Source of the DNA: Luscinia megarhynchos
Lineage: Eukaryota > Chordata > Aves > Passeriformes > Turdidae
Assembly: GCA_034336665.1 (NCBI GenBank)
Contig: CM067566.1
Span: 30,472,330 to 30,536,329, forward strand
Length of the DNA stretch: 64,000 nt
Direction of reading: 5' to 3'
The position numbers and the translations under genes were made by a program. Under the pieces are notes generated by a model. That model was not told the origin of the DNA and did not search any database. It saw only the letters and a program-made list of their open reading frames with translations. This document shows, piece by piece, positions 24,701 through 39,700 of this stretch (within the stretch, counting starts at the first letter, position 1; each line of letters begins with the position of its first letter).

Positions 24701-27700
24701 TAGTGTTAAAGACAGAGAAACAACTTTAGATTTACTCAAAACTTGTGAAACCTTTAGAAAGGTGTTCCAGTGGGAGTGCAGTGATGAAAGTATTTATTCC
24801 CTGATAGCACAAACTATCTGTTTGTGTAATTGCAGTATAGGTACAGTCTTCCTGGACCTTTTGTATCCCCTTGATGCATTGTGAGGTAGACTAATGCAGC
24901 TTTTGGACAAATTTTTTATCATTTTCATTTCTGTAACAGCTTTGAAATGAATGCTTTGTACCTAAGTAGCAGTGGGGCAGAATTTTCTCTGCAGTGTGTT
25001 TCTAGAAGTAACAGTAACAAAATTAATTAAATGGCAGATCTGATTTAGCACTAGACATAGTATTCCTGTAAATTTTAGAGTAATTGTATAATTCTCTTTT
25101 CAAATTGCCTCCTCAAATCTGGTTGTCTCAGTTTCCCAAAGCACTTCATATCCATTATATCTTATTTCTTGACCACTGCTATGTATATTGGTTGTAAAAT
25201 TGGTAAATCGTGATTTTTACGTCTATATATAATACTGGGGGTTTTTTTATTAGATTTATACAGTAAATAAAATGAGCTGTGGATTGTTTTCTGATCCTGA
25301 GGAAACATGGTCCATATGGCTTTGATTGCTTACACCTTGGAACAGGCCAGCCACACTGAAGTTGCCTGTTGAAAGTTGTGTATGAATTGTGTGAATTCTC
25401 AGGATGCAGCTAAGCAATGTCGGTGTGTGTGTGTGCTACTTGTTCTGGGCCAAAATTTACACCACAGGTCACACTCACAGTGCAATGTTAGGTGCAGTTG
25501 TCTGCTAGCAGTCATGCTAATTTAAGCTTAGCTTTATAACCTTAAGCTAACATGTACAGAACTCAGAAAGTTTATTTTTAGGGTTGAGATGTCACGTAAT
25601 GGTACATAAATCCTCCGGCTTTCATCATTCTATATAAAATAGCAGTTAAGGCTCATTGCTCTTTAGTTTGGAACATTGTTTATTGCTTGCCTCTTTGTTC
25701 ATTTTGAATCCCAACATTAAAGTTTTTGGTAAAAAGTCTGTGAAGTATCTGACAGGAGAACCCTTTACCACAGAGTGATGACTGACAGACAGCCTGGCCT
25801 AAAGTAGCAGTTTTCCCATGTGTTAGTTTTATGTTTACAGCTCTGACAATAGGTTGGAAAGAAAGCAGGAAATGCACAGAATGGTAGATAACATTATGAC
25901 CCAAGTGCTGAACATCTGGCTAATTAATTGAGCATCGAAATGTTGACCAGATGGGTTGGTGGGTTTATTCCATTTTGCTGTTAAATTTGGTCTTTGATTG
26001 CACTATTGCTTACATAATAGTAACTAATATGCCCAGTTTTTAATTCCAAATTTGTGTTTTCTGCGTTCCAGTTTACACTTTCTTATGCAGTTATTTTAGA
26101 TTAGCTTCATGTTATTCTCTCATATCTTAGTATACTCTTGGTTGTCAGTATAGTCTTCAAAACTGATAGTGCATTCAAATCAAGTAGATGTTTCTCAAAT
26201 TTGCCTTTGTTATTTGCTTGGTTCAGGACAATGCTAATTTTATGTTAATGGACATGTTATCCCATACCCCTTGTAATATCCTCATTTGGGATATGCTTTG
26301 ATTTTCTTATTGAGTGTGGTTGGGTTTTTTTTTGTGAACTGAAAGGTATATGGTGGTGTTCCATTACAAGTACTACAGTGAACAAATATTCATATATGTG
26401 GAAATCATACCATCTGATACGAGATGAGCATGAATATTTGCAGTTCATGTTGCATTTCATGTATCAAAATATTAAGATAATAGCTGAATATACTTTGTGA
26501 GTACTTTTTGTAAATACCTAATAGCTTTAGGCAAGTGCTTTAACTGAGGTTAGGGGATAACTGTACAGTTTTTTTAGGCAGTTGTAGGAGAATCTCATTT
26601 GGGGAGGAGCATTGTTGGAGGGACCATGTTTGAGCTCTAACTTTACCCTTGTTAATAAAAACAGGTAACAGTAACAGACAACGGTACTCCTGCAAAATCA
26701 ACAATTGCACGAGTGATTGTGAAGGTCTTAGATGAGAATGACAACAAGCCTCAATTCTTGCAAAAATTCTACAAAATTCGGCTTCCAGAGCGTGGTAAGC
26801 CCGAGCGAGAGAGAGCTGCTAGGAGAGAGCCAATCTATCGAGTTATTGCTGCAGATAAAGATGAAGGCCCCAATGCAGAGATCTCCTACAGCATTGAAGA
26901 TGGTGATGAACATGGCAAATTCTTTATTGAGCCAAAAACTGGAGTGGTTTCATCAAAGAAATTTTCTGCAGCAAGGGACTATGATATCCTTTCAGTGAGT
27001 GAAAATCTTGTATATCATGAATATGTAAAGCATTCTTTTATCTGTTCATTTATTATTCAGTAGCTGGCAGGTGAGTGACTGCAGTATCTGAAGGAAGAAA
27101 GCTTCAACAAAACCAGAAGTATTGTTTTGTGTGTTTGCTTGCTTTTTATTAAAGGATGATTTGAGATGTTTGTATTGTGTATTAAGAACTGCTGTTCTTT
27201 CCCAGAACCTGACAGATAATTTATGTGATGAGGGAACATAAACAGTCAGTTTGACTCACCTTCAGGAAGAAAGCAAAATAAAAGTGAATTTATGGTAACA
27301 GTTTGTGCTGCTGTCAGGTGCTGCATACTTTTTCTCCATTTGCTGCCCAGATAATGAAGGGCAAGTGGCACTTTAAGAGACACTTAACCTTTTTGGAAAT
27401 ATCTCACACGAGCAAACATGCTTGGAGCTTATTACTGCTTTCTATTTATGTGACATAATGATTTATGTGATCCTGTAGCCTAAAAGATGTGTCTGTTTCA
27501 CAGATTAAAGCTGTAGATAATGGTCGTCCACAAAAATCTTCGACTACACGGCTTCACATCGAATGGATTCCAAAGCCCGTCCCACCCACAGAGCCTATTT
27601 ATTTTGAGGAATCATATTTTTCTTTTTCGGTGATGGAAAGTGACCCAGTTGCTCACATGATTGGTGTAATAGCTGTTGAACCTCTTGGAACACCACTTTG

Positions 27701-30700
27701 GTTTGACATAACGGGTAAGGATGCCTTAAGGGCCTTTATTATTAGAAACAAATGTATGGAGTCTGAGATACTGGAGGGCTCATTGCAGCTTGGTTTTAAT
27801 CACTCTTCTAAATAATGCAAGGCTTTGACATTCTTTAAATGCAGATGCGGATTTTATAAGTCAAATTTTTTTAATTTTTATCAATGCCGCTCTGTATCAA
27901 AGATTAAAATTAAGTTGCAAAATATCTGTGTTGCAGTTTTAAAATTGATTTATGAATATTGTCACTGAAATGAAACTAATGAAGTCAGTCTCATAGACTC
28001 TATGATAGGCAAGGCAATAAAATGCTAATTTTCTGCTGCAAATCAGGGTAGTATGCTAAAAAGAGATTTTACTGTTCACATGGATTTCTTCTCCTCTGGG
28101 CTGCTTCTCAGTTTGCTGTCCTTTGATTCAGTACTAAAAGGAAAGCTTGCAATGTTCCTAACCCCAGCAATCTTCTTCCTGTATGTATTCTTTCTACTAA
28201 ATCATATCTTAACCTTTGCCATTGAAAGGGGATTTCTAACCAGTAATATTACTACATGTTGATGCATGGTAACAAAATTAATAGTCCTTTTTTGAAGTTT
28301 AGACTTTGTCACTAGACTTATGAGCACCTGTAATACACAGAGTGTTCGCTGCATAGCTGATAGTAAAACTAAATTTTGTTGTGTGTTACGTGTGTTAGGA
28401 TCAAGGAGAATGGCATAGCTTTGTTTCAGGAGAGGTGCCTTGTAGTGAACTGCTTCTAGTCTTAAGTAAAGGCTCTCTGTCAGTCTGTCAGATTTCTGAT
28501 AGACTTATGATTCGATAGATTTGTGGTCTTTCTACTACATTCATGAGAACAGCAACAGTTAAAAATAAAGTTTATGAAATTGACCCAAGTAACAGGAATT
28601 TATAAATGCCAAATACTTGAGTGTGTTTTCAAAAAATTTTCAAGTACATGCAAACAGATTCCCTAAAGTCATGTTTCATGCATGAACATTCTGTGATGAT
28701 TATGATAACCATTGCTAATGCATTAATACTTACATAGAATTTTTAAATGGCTCTTTCTAATGCATTCTTGAGGGAAAAAAAAGTTCCTGTCCAGATAAAT
28801 TATAATTGGAAAAAAAAAGAAAGTTAGACATTTAGACAAATATAGTGATTACAGATCTGTACAACTCTCTAGAGGGACTAAAAAGTTGATGCTTTCTTGC
28901 ATTCTCATAGGAGCAAAGTTCTTCATTGGAGGTATTATGGAACCGAGGCTGCTCTTTCACTGTTCTCCCAAAAACACATAGATATGAGAGTAGAAAAGCA
29001 GAAAGGATAAAAATGAGCAGGAAAAATGAGAAGGTATCATGCATTCCAATTCGATTTAGGGTTATCCAGTCAACAGCAAAGAAATGCCTGTAGACCAAAA
29101 TGAATCCCTTAAAAGAAAGATTAAGAAAGTGACAATGCCAGGAAAAGGGGAGCAGTTCATGGAGATGAAAGAGAGTAGATAGAAGAGGCCTCAGGTTTTT
29201 GGAGTCTAAACACAGTACAGCAGTGATGTTTTCTGGGGCCTCTTATAGCAAAATGTGTTATTTAGATTGGGGATGTACTTTATAGAAAAGTTCTTAGTGT
29301 GCTTCAACTACTATGCACTCTGAGTAGTGTGTATGTATGAATAGAATTCTGATTGATAGTATTATTTTGATCTGCTGCTTCTAAGTATTCAGCACAGTTT
29401 GAACATTTGCATATTTTTATTGTTTGCCTAATGCAGAAAATGAATGACCTCCTCCTGCTCTTTTTAGAAAGACATATACAGAAAACTCCATGGGGAAAGA
29501 GCATAACTTGTCCAAACATTGTAGAATAAACCATTTTATTTTGACAGTTTTCTCAGTAAAAGTGTTTTGGAAAATTTGATATGTGATCATGTTGTGAAGT
29601 TATGGGCTACTCTTACAGGTGGTCTACCACCCTCTTTTACTGTTTCTAATAGCATGAATGAATTTGATTGACAGCTTTCCTTTATGTTCTGTGCTTGCTT
29701 TCCATGCTTTCTTTCTTTTTGGCTGAGCCAGGAGACAAGCTTGCTAGTGAAGTATTTTACATCTTACAGATGGCTTGTGACCTGAACTGTACAGCAGAAG
29801 GTATCTGCTGAGATCACATAATTTATTACCAGATTATGAGATCTGAAATGAAAGCGTACATTTATAAACTATTTATTTTATTAACCCTTCGGAAATCAAA
29901 GTGCTCACGGTTGCATTTGTGACAGGTTCGTTTTTGTTTTGTTTTGTCATCATTACATTTATACAGCATCGATTCTGAGCATCCAGTTTTGGCTTTGGCC
30001 AAAACTGTTGCTGTTACACTTTCAGTGTACTAGATGCAGAAGTTTGGGTTGAGTTCTGCTTCAGTGGACCACCAGATATCACTACTACTAAAAATACAGG
30101 CAAGGCCCTGGTGATTTTCTTGATAAGAAAGGGAAAAATGTTGGTTAGAGAGCTTGTCTTTGTGTCAGGAAAACTGATTGTACCAATTCATGCTCATTCA
30201 CTCTACTCTTCTCTTAAAATGTAGAGAACTTCATTGAGACATCTGAGAAAATGGTTTTGCCTGCTAGCTAAAGAAGGAAAAACTAGATTCACCTTCTAAA
30301 ACTGACATCCTGCACAAAGCCCATTAAAAAAATTCATGTATATCTGTTAAGAAGGTAAAAAAGTTGCTGCCTGCCATGATATCCAGTTTCTATCCATTTG
30401 AGTGATTCAGAAACTGCTGCTGGGCCAGTAAGAGGAGTTGGCTTTCAGTTGAGCTAGAAAAATTATGCAGTTGGTCATTATCAAATATCTCAAATCCAGT
30501 GAAGCAGAACCCAGCCCATCTTTCCTAAACTGATATGTTTGTCGTGCAGTGGAACCTTCTAAAGGCAAAATCCTTTTTACATGTGAATGAGGGCTCATTT
30601 CAGTATTTACTGTTTTTTTCTTGGACTAAGTTCAAATTTGCAACCTTTGGAACTTCACCCTCTCACTTCAAACTGTGGCTTTTCATAAAAGGCATTTAGT

Positions 30701-33700
30701 GATTTGCAATGCTTAGCATGTATAATCTTGTTAAAGGGAAAAAAAAGCACTCAGATGGTATCTGAATGCTATCTGCTATCTTTGTAAAACAGAATTAGAA
30801 AAGCACATGGCCATAATTAGGAGAAATTGGTTTGCCATATCTAACACTGCCTTGACCAAAATAAAAATTGATTCTTCCATTTTAGGCAGTTTATTGAGAG
30901 ATCTAAAGCAATTGTAGTTAAATGGTAGTATTCATCATCACTAATAGTATTTAGACTTAATGGACATTGCATTCTCAGGACAGTCTGCTCCGGGTGGCAG
31001 GATGATGATCAATTAAATGTTTAAGCAACTGAGTGTAGCTATTGATCGACACAGTTATTTAACTATATTTCAAAGAGTAATTTGAAAGTTTCACAAGGGA
31101 AATTAAGATAATTTGCTTCAGAAAAGGAACTTGGCCATATTTAAACATTGGGCATTTTAACAATTAGCACTATTCTGAATTCTGCCTATCTCAGGAAGTG
31201 AGATAGTGAATTCTTTAGATACTCAACATTAATCCTTTGGAGATTTCAGTATTATCTATAGTCATGTATGATTATGATAATATGCACTCTTCTCCAAGAG
31301 ACAAAACTTTATATGTCTGTTTTGAAATTTTAATATATTTTGATAAAAAGTATGTTTTTCACTCAGTAGCTGAAAATCTGCCTAAAAGGAACTATTGCAT
31401 TTGACGCAGTAATTCTCAGTGTCCTGCTCTATGGAATCATTACATTCCATGGATTTTTTTTTTTTTTAAAAGTACAGAATCTTGCTAATAAAAATGTCCT
31501 TGCTGACTTTCCATGAGCCAGGCAAGTCAGCTTTGTCCAAAACGACTCACGTTTAAATAGCAGCATATCATGTTACCAGGAAAAAAACCTAAAGTATTTA
31601 AACTAAGTGTATGTATAAATATATGTGTATATATAGTTCCACCTTCATTAAGCATTGGAAGACAGAACATGATCATACATGAAAACAATGAAACAATAAT
31701 GCATCTTTATTAACTTCTCCCTCTCACAATTTCCTGAACAAGGTGGCAACTATGACAGTCGATTTGATGTGGACAAGGGCACAGGAACTATCATTGTTGC
31801 AAGACCTCTTGATGCAGAACAGAAATCAAATTACAACTTGACAGTAGAAGCAACAGATGGAACCAGATCTATCAGCACTCAGGTAATGAACTTTCTGATG
31901 AGGCACTTATTAAAAGGGTATGTAGCTGGTGGGTAGTGAAGGTGTTGGGTTTTCTTCTTACCTTTTTGTTAATCCTAGACAATGAGCATGGTTTATTTAA
32001 ATTAGGGACTTTGTCTAAAATAGAAGTGAATTCTGATATTCACAGAGCCATGTTGTTTGGTGTAAGGTAATGTGTTACTATACTGTAGTCTGAACAGCTT
32101 TTAAGTTATAACATGTTCCTACAGCTAAATAAATGAAAACAGAAACTAAGCCCCTGCATGCATTTTTTCACAAGAAAAGGATTACTCATTTGATTTACTT
32201 CTCCTTACAAGCTCCCCCAAAATCACTAAATAAATGGGTTACTTTACCTGAAATTTAAAGACAACCATTTAAAAAATCTCGTGGTTCCCCTCCCCCTGCA
32301 AGATCTGTGGATAACCAGTTATAGAATGTCCAAGTAATGTTTTATATGAAACTGAGCTGCTGCTTCTGCATAGTACATGCATAGAAACAAGGTTTAGATT
32401 ATAACATCTCTTTGTATTGTCCCAAATACTTTATTTTAGTTTTGGTGGAAGTAGAGATTGTTTAGCAATCTCCAAATAGCAGCAACCTCAGACAAACCGA
32501 TGTTTTAAAATTACCTTTTTACTAAGGCTCTGTGATGGTAGCAATTCTTTGCAGTTGGACTAGTAAGTTCACTTAAAGGTGCAGAAGTCTTTTGTGACAG
32601 CTCTGGAAATAATTAATAATAAAGTAGTTTATGATGTGTATCCTGCCTGTTTATCCCATCTAGTTTTTTTCCTCAGCCCAGAACCTGAATATGTTTGAAA
32701 GTACAGTTTAGCTGAGGTTGGTGTGAATAGAGGATCACAGAGGAGCTTCTCTTTTCTTCCAGATAGAAAGGAAAGGCTTTATTTACTTATTAAAGACTGT
32801 TGGACTTGGACAGTGATGTGTCTGTATTACCTACCCCATCACTGGCCTACACCTCAGGCACTCAAAGAGCAATAACTGGGTTGCTGCTGTCTTTTCTGTA
32901 CATAGAGATCTGTGCTACAAATGCAATTTCTTCTTGTTCAGCTTCTGTGAAGTGCATATGTTTTTCCTGTTATCTTTTCTAATGTCTTATATGTTGTCTT
33001 CTGCTTTTGGCCAGGGGAAAAGATGCTTCTTGTCAATGTTCAGGTTTTTAAACAGAATCGTTATTGAGCTGACTGCATGTCTGGAGGCTTGATAGGTCAA
33101 ATAGTGTAAATTTGATAGTATAAGGTGACCAAGTTTCCTTTGAGAAATGTCTTTTCCTTTAAAGGTGACAATTGTGATTTTTGTAGACCATGAATCTTCA
33201 AAGACAGCAACATATTTCCCAGTAGGAAATTGCTGCAATCACAGCTGTGGTGCCATTGCCTCTGGTGCTGATAGCCACCATAAAAGATTTGGAGAATCCT
33301 GCTGTAAATCTGTTAAAATTTGCCTACTTGTAGTAAAAATATTGAGCAGATTCACTTCTGGTGATTACAGCATGCCAGATAGAAGGCAGGAATTACTTAG
33401 GACAAAAATAGAAGAAACAAATTCAGCTAAAAGTCAAAAAGATGGCAAGAGGCTTTTCCATAAACAGTTGTTGCCCCCCACTCCCAAAAGTGCATTCAAA
33501 ACTCCATCATACTTTTGTGTTGGGGTAGCCTGGGGTCTAGAAAAGGCTTAATATGGGGCCTTGGTGAATGCAGATGGCCTATCCAGTGCTGCTGCTTGCA
33601 TAGCTGAATTTATGCAGTTGTCTTGAGCTGTCACAGTTGAACCATAATCTGCTTTGTCTTTAGCCCTCACCCTTTGTCTTCCTCTGAGTTATGTGATTAA

Positions 33701-36700
33701 TTGAGTTCTTCTTGGGAATTCACAGTATACCTTTTGTTTGAGTTCTGTAAATTAATTTGTTATTTTAACACTTTGCAAAGCTAAGTGAACATTATAAACA
33801 TCTACCCCACAGTGCTCTTCTCCAGAAGAATTGGAGTATAGTCTTAAGTTTGTAATTTCTGTGATTGCTTTTCTATGATTGTTTTCATATCTTTCACTTC
33901 CTCTCTCAGGCTTGGCAGGATCAGAGGTTGTGGTTTCTGTTACAAAACAAGCACAAAGACTTGCTTTGCATTGTCTTGTATTTGCCCAGCTTGTGGGATA
34001 AGCACAAATTTCCCTGCTGCTGTTGGAATCTCACTCTGGTGCACTGAACTGGGGAGTGTGGACTAGTTCAAACTCTGCAACTGTTGGTGCATGATCCTGA
34101 TTTTAATTGATTCTCTTATCACCCTCATAACTCCTGCCCAACCAAATGCACTAACCCGCTAAAATAACCCTCAGGACTAGCCCTCAAAGGATGCATTTCA
34201 GATCAGACTTAATTTAAGGGGTTAAAAATGTTGATACAATATCAAAACTGAAGGTGGGATTTATGGCTGCCGGTGTGCAATCTCCATTACTCGCTGCTGA
34301 AATACTGATGGTTAAAGTTTAAATGTGACACTGGATTCTTCTGAGGGCTGATAAACAGTTAAAATGGAGTGACAGGCAAAAGAAATTCTGAATTTTGAGT
34401 GTATACATGAGGAACAACAATATGCCATACAGAGCTTTTAGTTTACAAAGTAATTGCTATAAACACTGGATATACAGTAAACAATTCAACAGATCTTGAT
34501 TAACAGCAAAGTAATTTTACATTTAATTTTAAAAAGGAAGTGGCATTTGCAAGAAATTGGGGAGGGGCACAAGAAATGAAAATCTTACTGTGTAAAAGCA
34601 CAGTGAATCTGTCTTTAAACTGGAAGGCATTTGTTGGCCTTGGGCCATTAACATCTGTAGAGCATTTGACTCTTTCAGGACTTCAGTTAAATAGCTTTTT
34701 TGAAAAATAAAGCAATAGTAGGCGTGGAGGCTATTAGAATTTTGCATGCATCTAAATGCCAAATGTATGAGGCAAAGCAAGGATAAACAAATTCCAGGCC
34801 TACAGTAGTGGTGCTTGACATGATGTTAGAAACTACTAGTCACACTTGGAAGGATTATGATTAGAAATAAAATAAAAATACAGAAACTAAATAACTAAAT
34901 CCCATAAGTCTGTGTACCTATGTACTGAAACAGAAGAGTTTATTCACAGGGTATAAGTAGTGATAAATGAACTATTGAATTGATTTTTAGGGAAAAACAA
35001 GAAGAAATAGTCCTGTTTCTAGCTATAACCACTTGCAGTCATTGCTATGTAGATCAATTTTTTTCCTTGAAAGTAATACTTCAGATGGTTTACAGCTAAT
35101 TGCAGCATTTTACCTATTGCTTTGCTGTTGCAGAATATTTGATCTTTCTTTATTCACAGTTTTTATGGATATGATATTTTGGGAATGAAGTATAGAATAA
35201 TCTTAATTTACTACATTTTTGTATACACTTTTGCTTGTTTGTGATTACACTGCTCTACAGAGACATTTAGAACAGAAATGAAGTTATGTTATCTCTGAAT
35301 AATACGATTTTTTATTTAAGAAAATTATTATAAATATGTCAGTATAACTGTAATGTAATTATGGGACAGGAGTAGGTTTTGAACTCCACATAGAATCAGT
35401 AAGTGAAAAATGATATTAAAGCAGTCTGAAGGAACATTATGTGTAAATATTGCACATTGAGTATGTTTTGTCAATGGCACATATCTCCTCTTAGTAGCAA
35501 TCAATACATCCCCATGCAAATTTAGGTTTCACCTGCCAGATTATTAATAGATTTGAAGTCCTTCCTCAAAGTAATCCTGTGCTGTATTGTTCTCTGTATA
35601 ATCAGTGTGCATTGCTCTCAGTGGGATCTGTGGGCAGAAGGCAGCTGTGCAACACAGCCCTTGCATATTTTTGCAAAATTCTTAAAGTTTCTTTAGTTCC
35701 AGAGCATTTTGTTGGAAAGATCATGTTATGGTCTACTGATGTCAAGCTTTTCTAGATTGTGCCTCTTTCTTAAGAAACAATATTAGCATATTTCATTTTA
35801 ATTGAATCTTTTAGTTTAATTGAGAAATGTTCACTAGCTAATTTTATTTTATGCTGCATGTTATGTTAGAATTGACACAAGTTTTTAATGTGTTTTGTTC
35901 TCAGACACACTAAAACATATTTTTCTGTATGGGTCTTTAAAACTGCACTGACAATTATTTCTGCAAGTTCTTTCCATTTAACTTCAAGGTCTTAACAGTT
36001 TACATGACAATTTGGTCCTCTTACATTTAAAAGGTTATTGCACATCTAGCACCTGTCAGCCTCAGTAAAAATTCCTGAATTGAAAATAAGGCTTCCTTAG
36101 TATATTTATTTAGTATTTATTTAACAGTTTACATTGGAAAGAGCCCTTGGAGTTCTAGTTAAAACTCCTGGTCAAAGCAGAGCAAACTGCATAGGTGATC
36201 AAGTTTTTCAGTGACTGGTCAGGTTCTAACTGCCTGGGATGACTAGTCACACCACCTCTTCCTTGGAATTGCTCTTATGCTGATGTTTAACAGGTCTCCT
36301 TGAAAATTTTTTTTTTCTTATGTCTGGTTGTATTTTCTTGTATTGGGACTTGTGAGTGTCACCTCCTGTCCTTTCACTGTGCATCTCTGAGAAGAGTCTG
36401 GCTCTTTCTTTCATCCCTCCTGTGGACAGAGTGCTTTTCAATCCTCACTGATTTTAATGATTCATTGGAATTGTTTCATTTTGTAAAGGTCTGTCCTGTA
36501 CTGCAGGGCTTAAAACTGTGGTGGATCTACATTCCCACGAGTGAGTGTCAAACAGAAGGGGGTAATTCTTTCCCCCTGCCCTTATAAAAGCAGCCCAGAG
36601 TTAGACAAGTTACCAAAAGGGAACCCATCAGGTCACGTTATGTTTGTCCACCAGAATTTGCACAGGGGCATAAAGTAATAACATCACTGAGAGAAAAATG

Positions 36701-39700
36701 GATCCTAGAGTGTGTAGATAAAACATTTTTCACTTGAATTTAAGATCAACCTTGGATTTTGCTTATATTTAAAATTATTGCACCAATATATGAAGTTGTG
36801 TATTTGTAGTTGTGTTTACCAGTGTGGAGAAAAACTGCAGCCTGAGCAACTAATGTGACAAGTAATGGAATACCTGAGCTAACCATTTATAGTGACTGAG
36901 TCACTGTTTATTTCTTAGCAATATTTTTTAATAATTCATATTTAATAATGCTGTACATCTTGAGGTGCTAAGTCCTTATCTGCTTAGCCCAACAGTACTT
37001 TTTGGAGGATTTCTTCTTATGTGTCATTTTAATTGCTTCACTAACTAGTGCCAGAGTTATTGATAAATCCTGATGCTATGATCAATGGCTCACTTTTCAG
37101 TTAAGCTGGTTCATTGGATATACAGTTAGTCCTGCAGTTACTAATGTTGGTTTTGCAGTCACTACATTCCTGGCATTAAACTTAATAGTCTGCATGGTGT
37201 TTTTTGTGGTGCTCCATTCTAGAAATGCTGATTTTCTTTATTTGTTATGAGTAGTACCAGCAGCACGGGTGGCCATGTCTTCTGCTCCAAAGATTCACTT
37301 AACAGAATTGCTCTGTAGTTGCATACCTTCTCACTTACAATTTTAACCTTAGTTTCTGTGTTTCCTCGTTTGGGAGTAGAAATAAATGTGAACTTAAACA
37401 GCAGTTTTAATTTAAATTCATTGCATTTGACACCTTGTCTTTTCACTTTGGTTTTTTTTTTTCCCTGAGTCTGACCTTAATCATTTCTTGGGGGTGGAAA
37501 TGGAATAAAAAAATTGGTAATGAGTTACTTTTGAAAGCATAGTATCCATTAATGCAATGTTGTATTTGTACACAGCCTTTAAAACTTTAATTTATGCAAA
37601 AATGTTTTTATAGTTTGATTTGTATTGAGTGTTGGGGTTTTATGCTTTTTTTTAATTTGTTTTTTCCTCTTCCTTTGGTATAATTTTTAATTTTCCTGAG
37701 GCCTATTGTTCAGTGAGCAGCTGTTTTTACTCAAATGCTTTGAGAGTGTATTAGACCCTTCTGTCTTATTTCTTCCAAGAGGCATTAAAATGTATTTTAT
37801 TTATATAAAATATAAAAAGAAACTAGCAACTCTGCTTGTGTTGCTTAATTGCATCGTGTCTAATAATGACACTATAAAAAAAACCCCACATTTTTAATGT
37901 AATACTTATTCTTGCTTTTCATCTTCCAATTGAATTTGTTAGTTAATGTATTTAAAAGCTTGTACTAATATGTATCCTTGGTCACATGCCATTAATATTT
38001 CTCCCCACTTAAAGTCAATATTTATTCTAACCCTTTGTTTCTTTTCTTTAATCTGTTTCTAATCTGTGACAAAACCAAACTCCGTAGTCTCCTTAGCAAC
38101 ATCTTGCAAGGGATTTTATCAGTGTGGCAAATGATTTCATTTTAGACTAAGATACTAGTTTTGCAAGGTTGATGTTTCCTCTTCCTGTAGCAAGAGGTAT
38201 GCCATTTCCTAATTATTTGCCACAATCAGGATTCATCTAATTTAGTTTCTACTGCATACAGTTTGATAACTTTTCTAAATTACATCTGTAAACTCCACCA
38301 GTTACCAATGGAAAGCAGTAAGTGTCTTCCCAGAGCAATTTAACCCACTTACAATATTGTAAGTACATATTTTAAAAACCTGTTTATATACAGCCCTTAA
38401 CAAATTTATAGAAAGCACCTAACCTTTGGATGGATAAAAGCATGGCTGTATGTGCAGCACATAAAGAACTTGAATTTAGCTGTGTGTTGCTGGAGCTTTG
38501 CTGTCTACTTGCCAAGTCCTTTGCATTACTGTTTCTTGTCTGATGTTATCACTGCTGAAGGAACAGGATGGTGGCTGTCTGTCTTACCCTTTTTATACAA
38601 GACTTTGGTGCTGTGAAAAGCAAGTGGGGGTGCAGGGATCTTGTGTGGCTCCTGTGAGCAATTTAAGCATCTGATTTAATTTAACTGTAACTTCAGAGAA
38701 ATTGTGTTGGTGACCAGTGAGCTATGCTGAAATTGTGCTACATTGCTGGAGAATAGTAGACAGTACCACCTGCAGTTCTTTGAAATAATGCATTTTGTGG
38801 CAATTCCACCACTTTTCTATTTTTGCCTAGGCTTGCAGATGTGAGGGGCTGAAAGAGGCCTGGTTTTATGTGAGGGCAGGGGAGGAGTATTATACATGCA
38901 CTGCCTTGAAAAAACATTGTTTAAAATTGTACATTTGTACAACAAAACAGGATTTTTACCCACTCTAAGATCCATATTGTATATTTTTAATTTTTAATTC
39001 CAAACTTAATGAAGAATTTTTTTTTTTTTGTCTTGCTTTGGACAAAAATAATTCCCTTTAAGATGTCTTATCTAAGATTTTTCTGGTTGTACAGATTTCT
39101 GGTTTGACTTTGGGGAAGGTAGGGCAGATTTGGCTTCAGTTACATTCTTCTTCCCTACACATCTTGGATCTCTCCTCCTCCTCCTAGCAAAGTAAAATTG
39201 TCTTGACGTGGTATTACTTCAGTATTATGGTCAGATTTTTAATGAAATATCCTCCTTTTATCTCTTTTTTTACCAAATGTCATCAATGACTTTCCCTTCC
39301 CATTGTATCATTTCAGGTGTACATCAAAGTTATAGACACAAATAATCACAGGCCTCAGTTTTCAGCTTCAAAATATGAAGTTGTTATACCTGAGGATACC
39401 TTACCAGAGACAGAAATTCTGCAAGTCAGTGCCACAGACAGAGATGAGAAGAATAAGCTGATTTATACAATGCAGGGCAGCACTGATCCCATCAGCCTTA
39501 AAAAATTTCGTCTGGACCCTGCAACTGGCTCCCTTTATACCTCAGAAAAACTGGATCATGAGACCATGAACCAGCATATTCTCACAATAATGGTAAGTAC
39601 TCATGAGATTTCTTCTATTGTGAATGACAAACAGATACTTTTAAATGTCATTCTAGTTTGTCCCCATAATTCAAACATTTATTTGTACCTTGAGTTTTTA

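Noticed and set aside
28832..29098. Minus-strand open frame with a hydrophobic stretch
   Set aside because: It matches no family I know, has no supporting promoter or splice context, and is short enough to be chance.
33147..33551. 134-codon open frame in intron 7, plus strand
   Set aside because: No recognisable domain, no splice signals in phase with FAT1, and composition like the surrounding intron. A length of 134 codons is compatible with chance over 64 kb and six frames.
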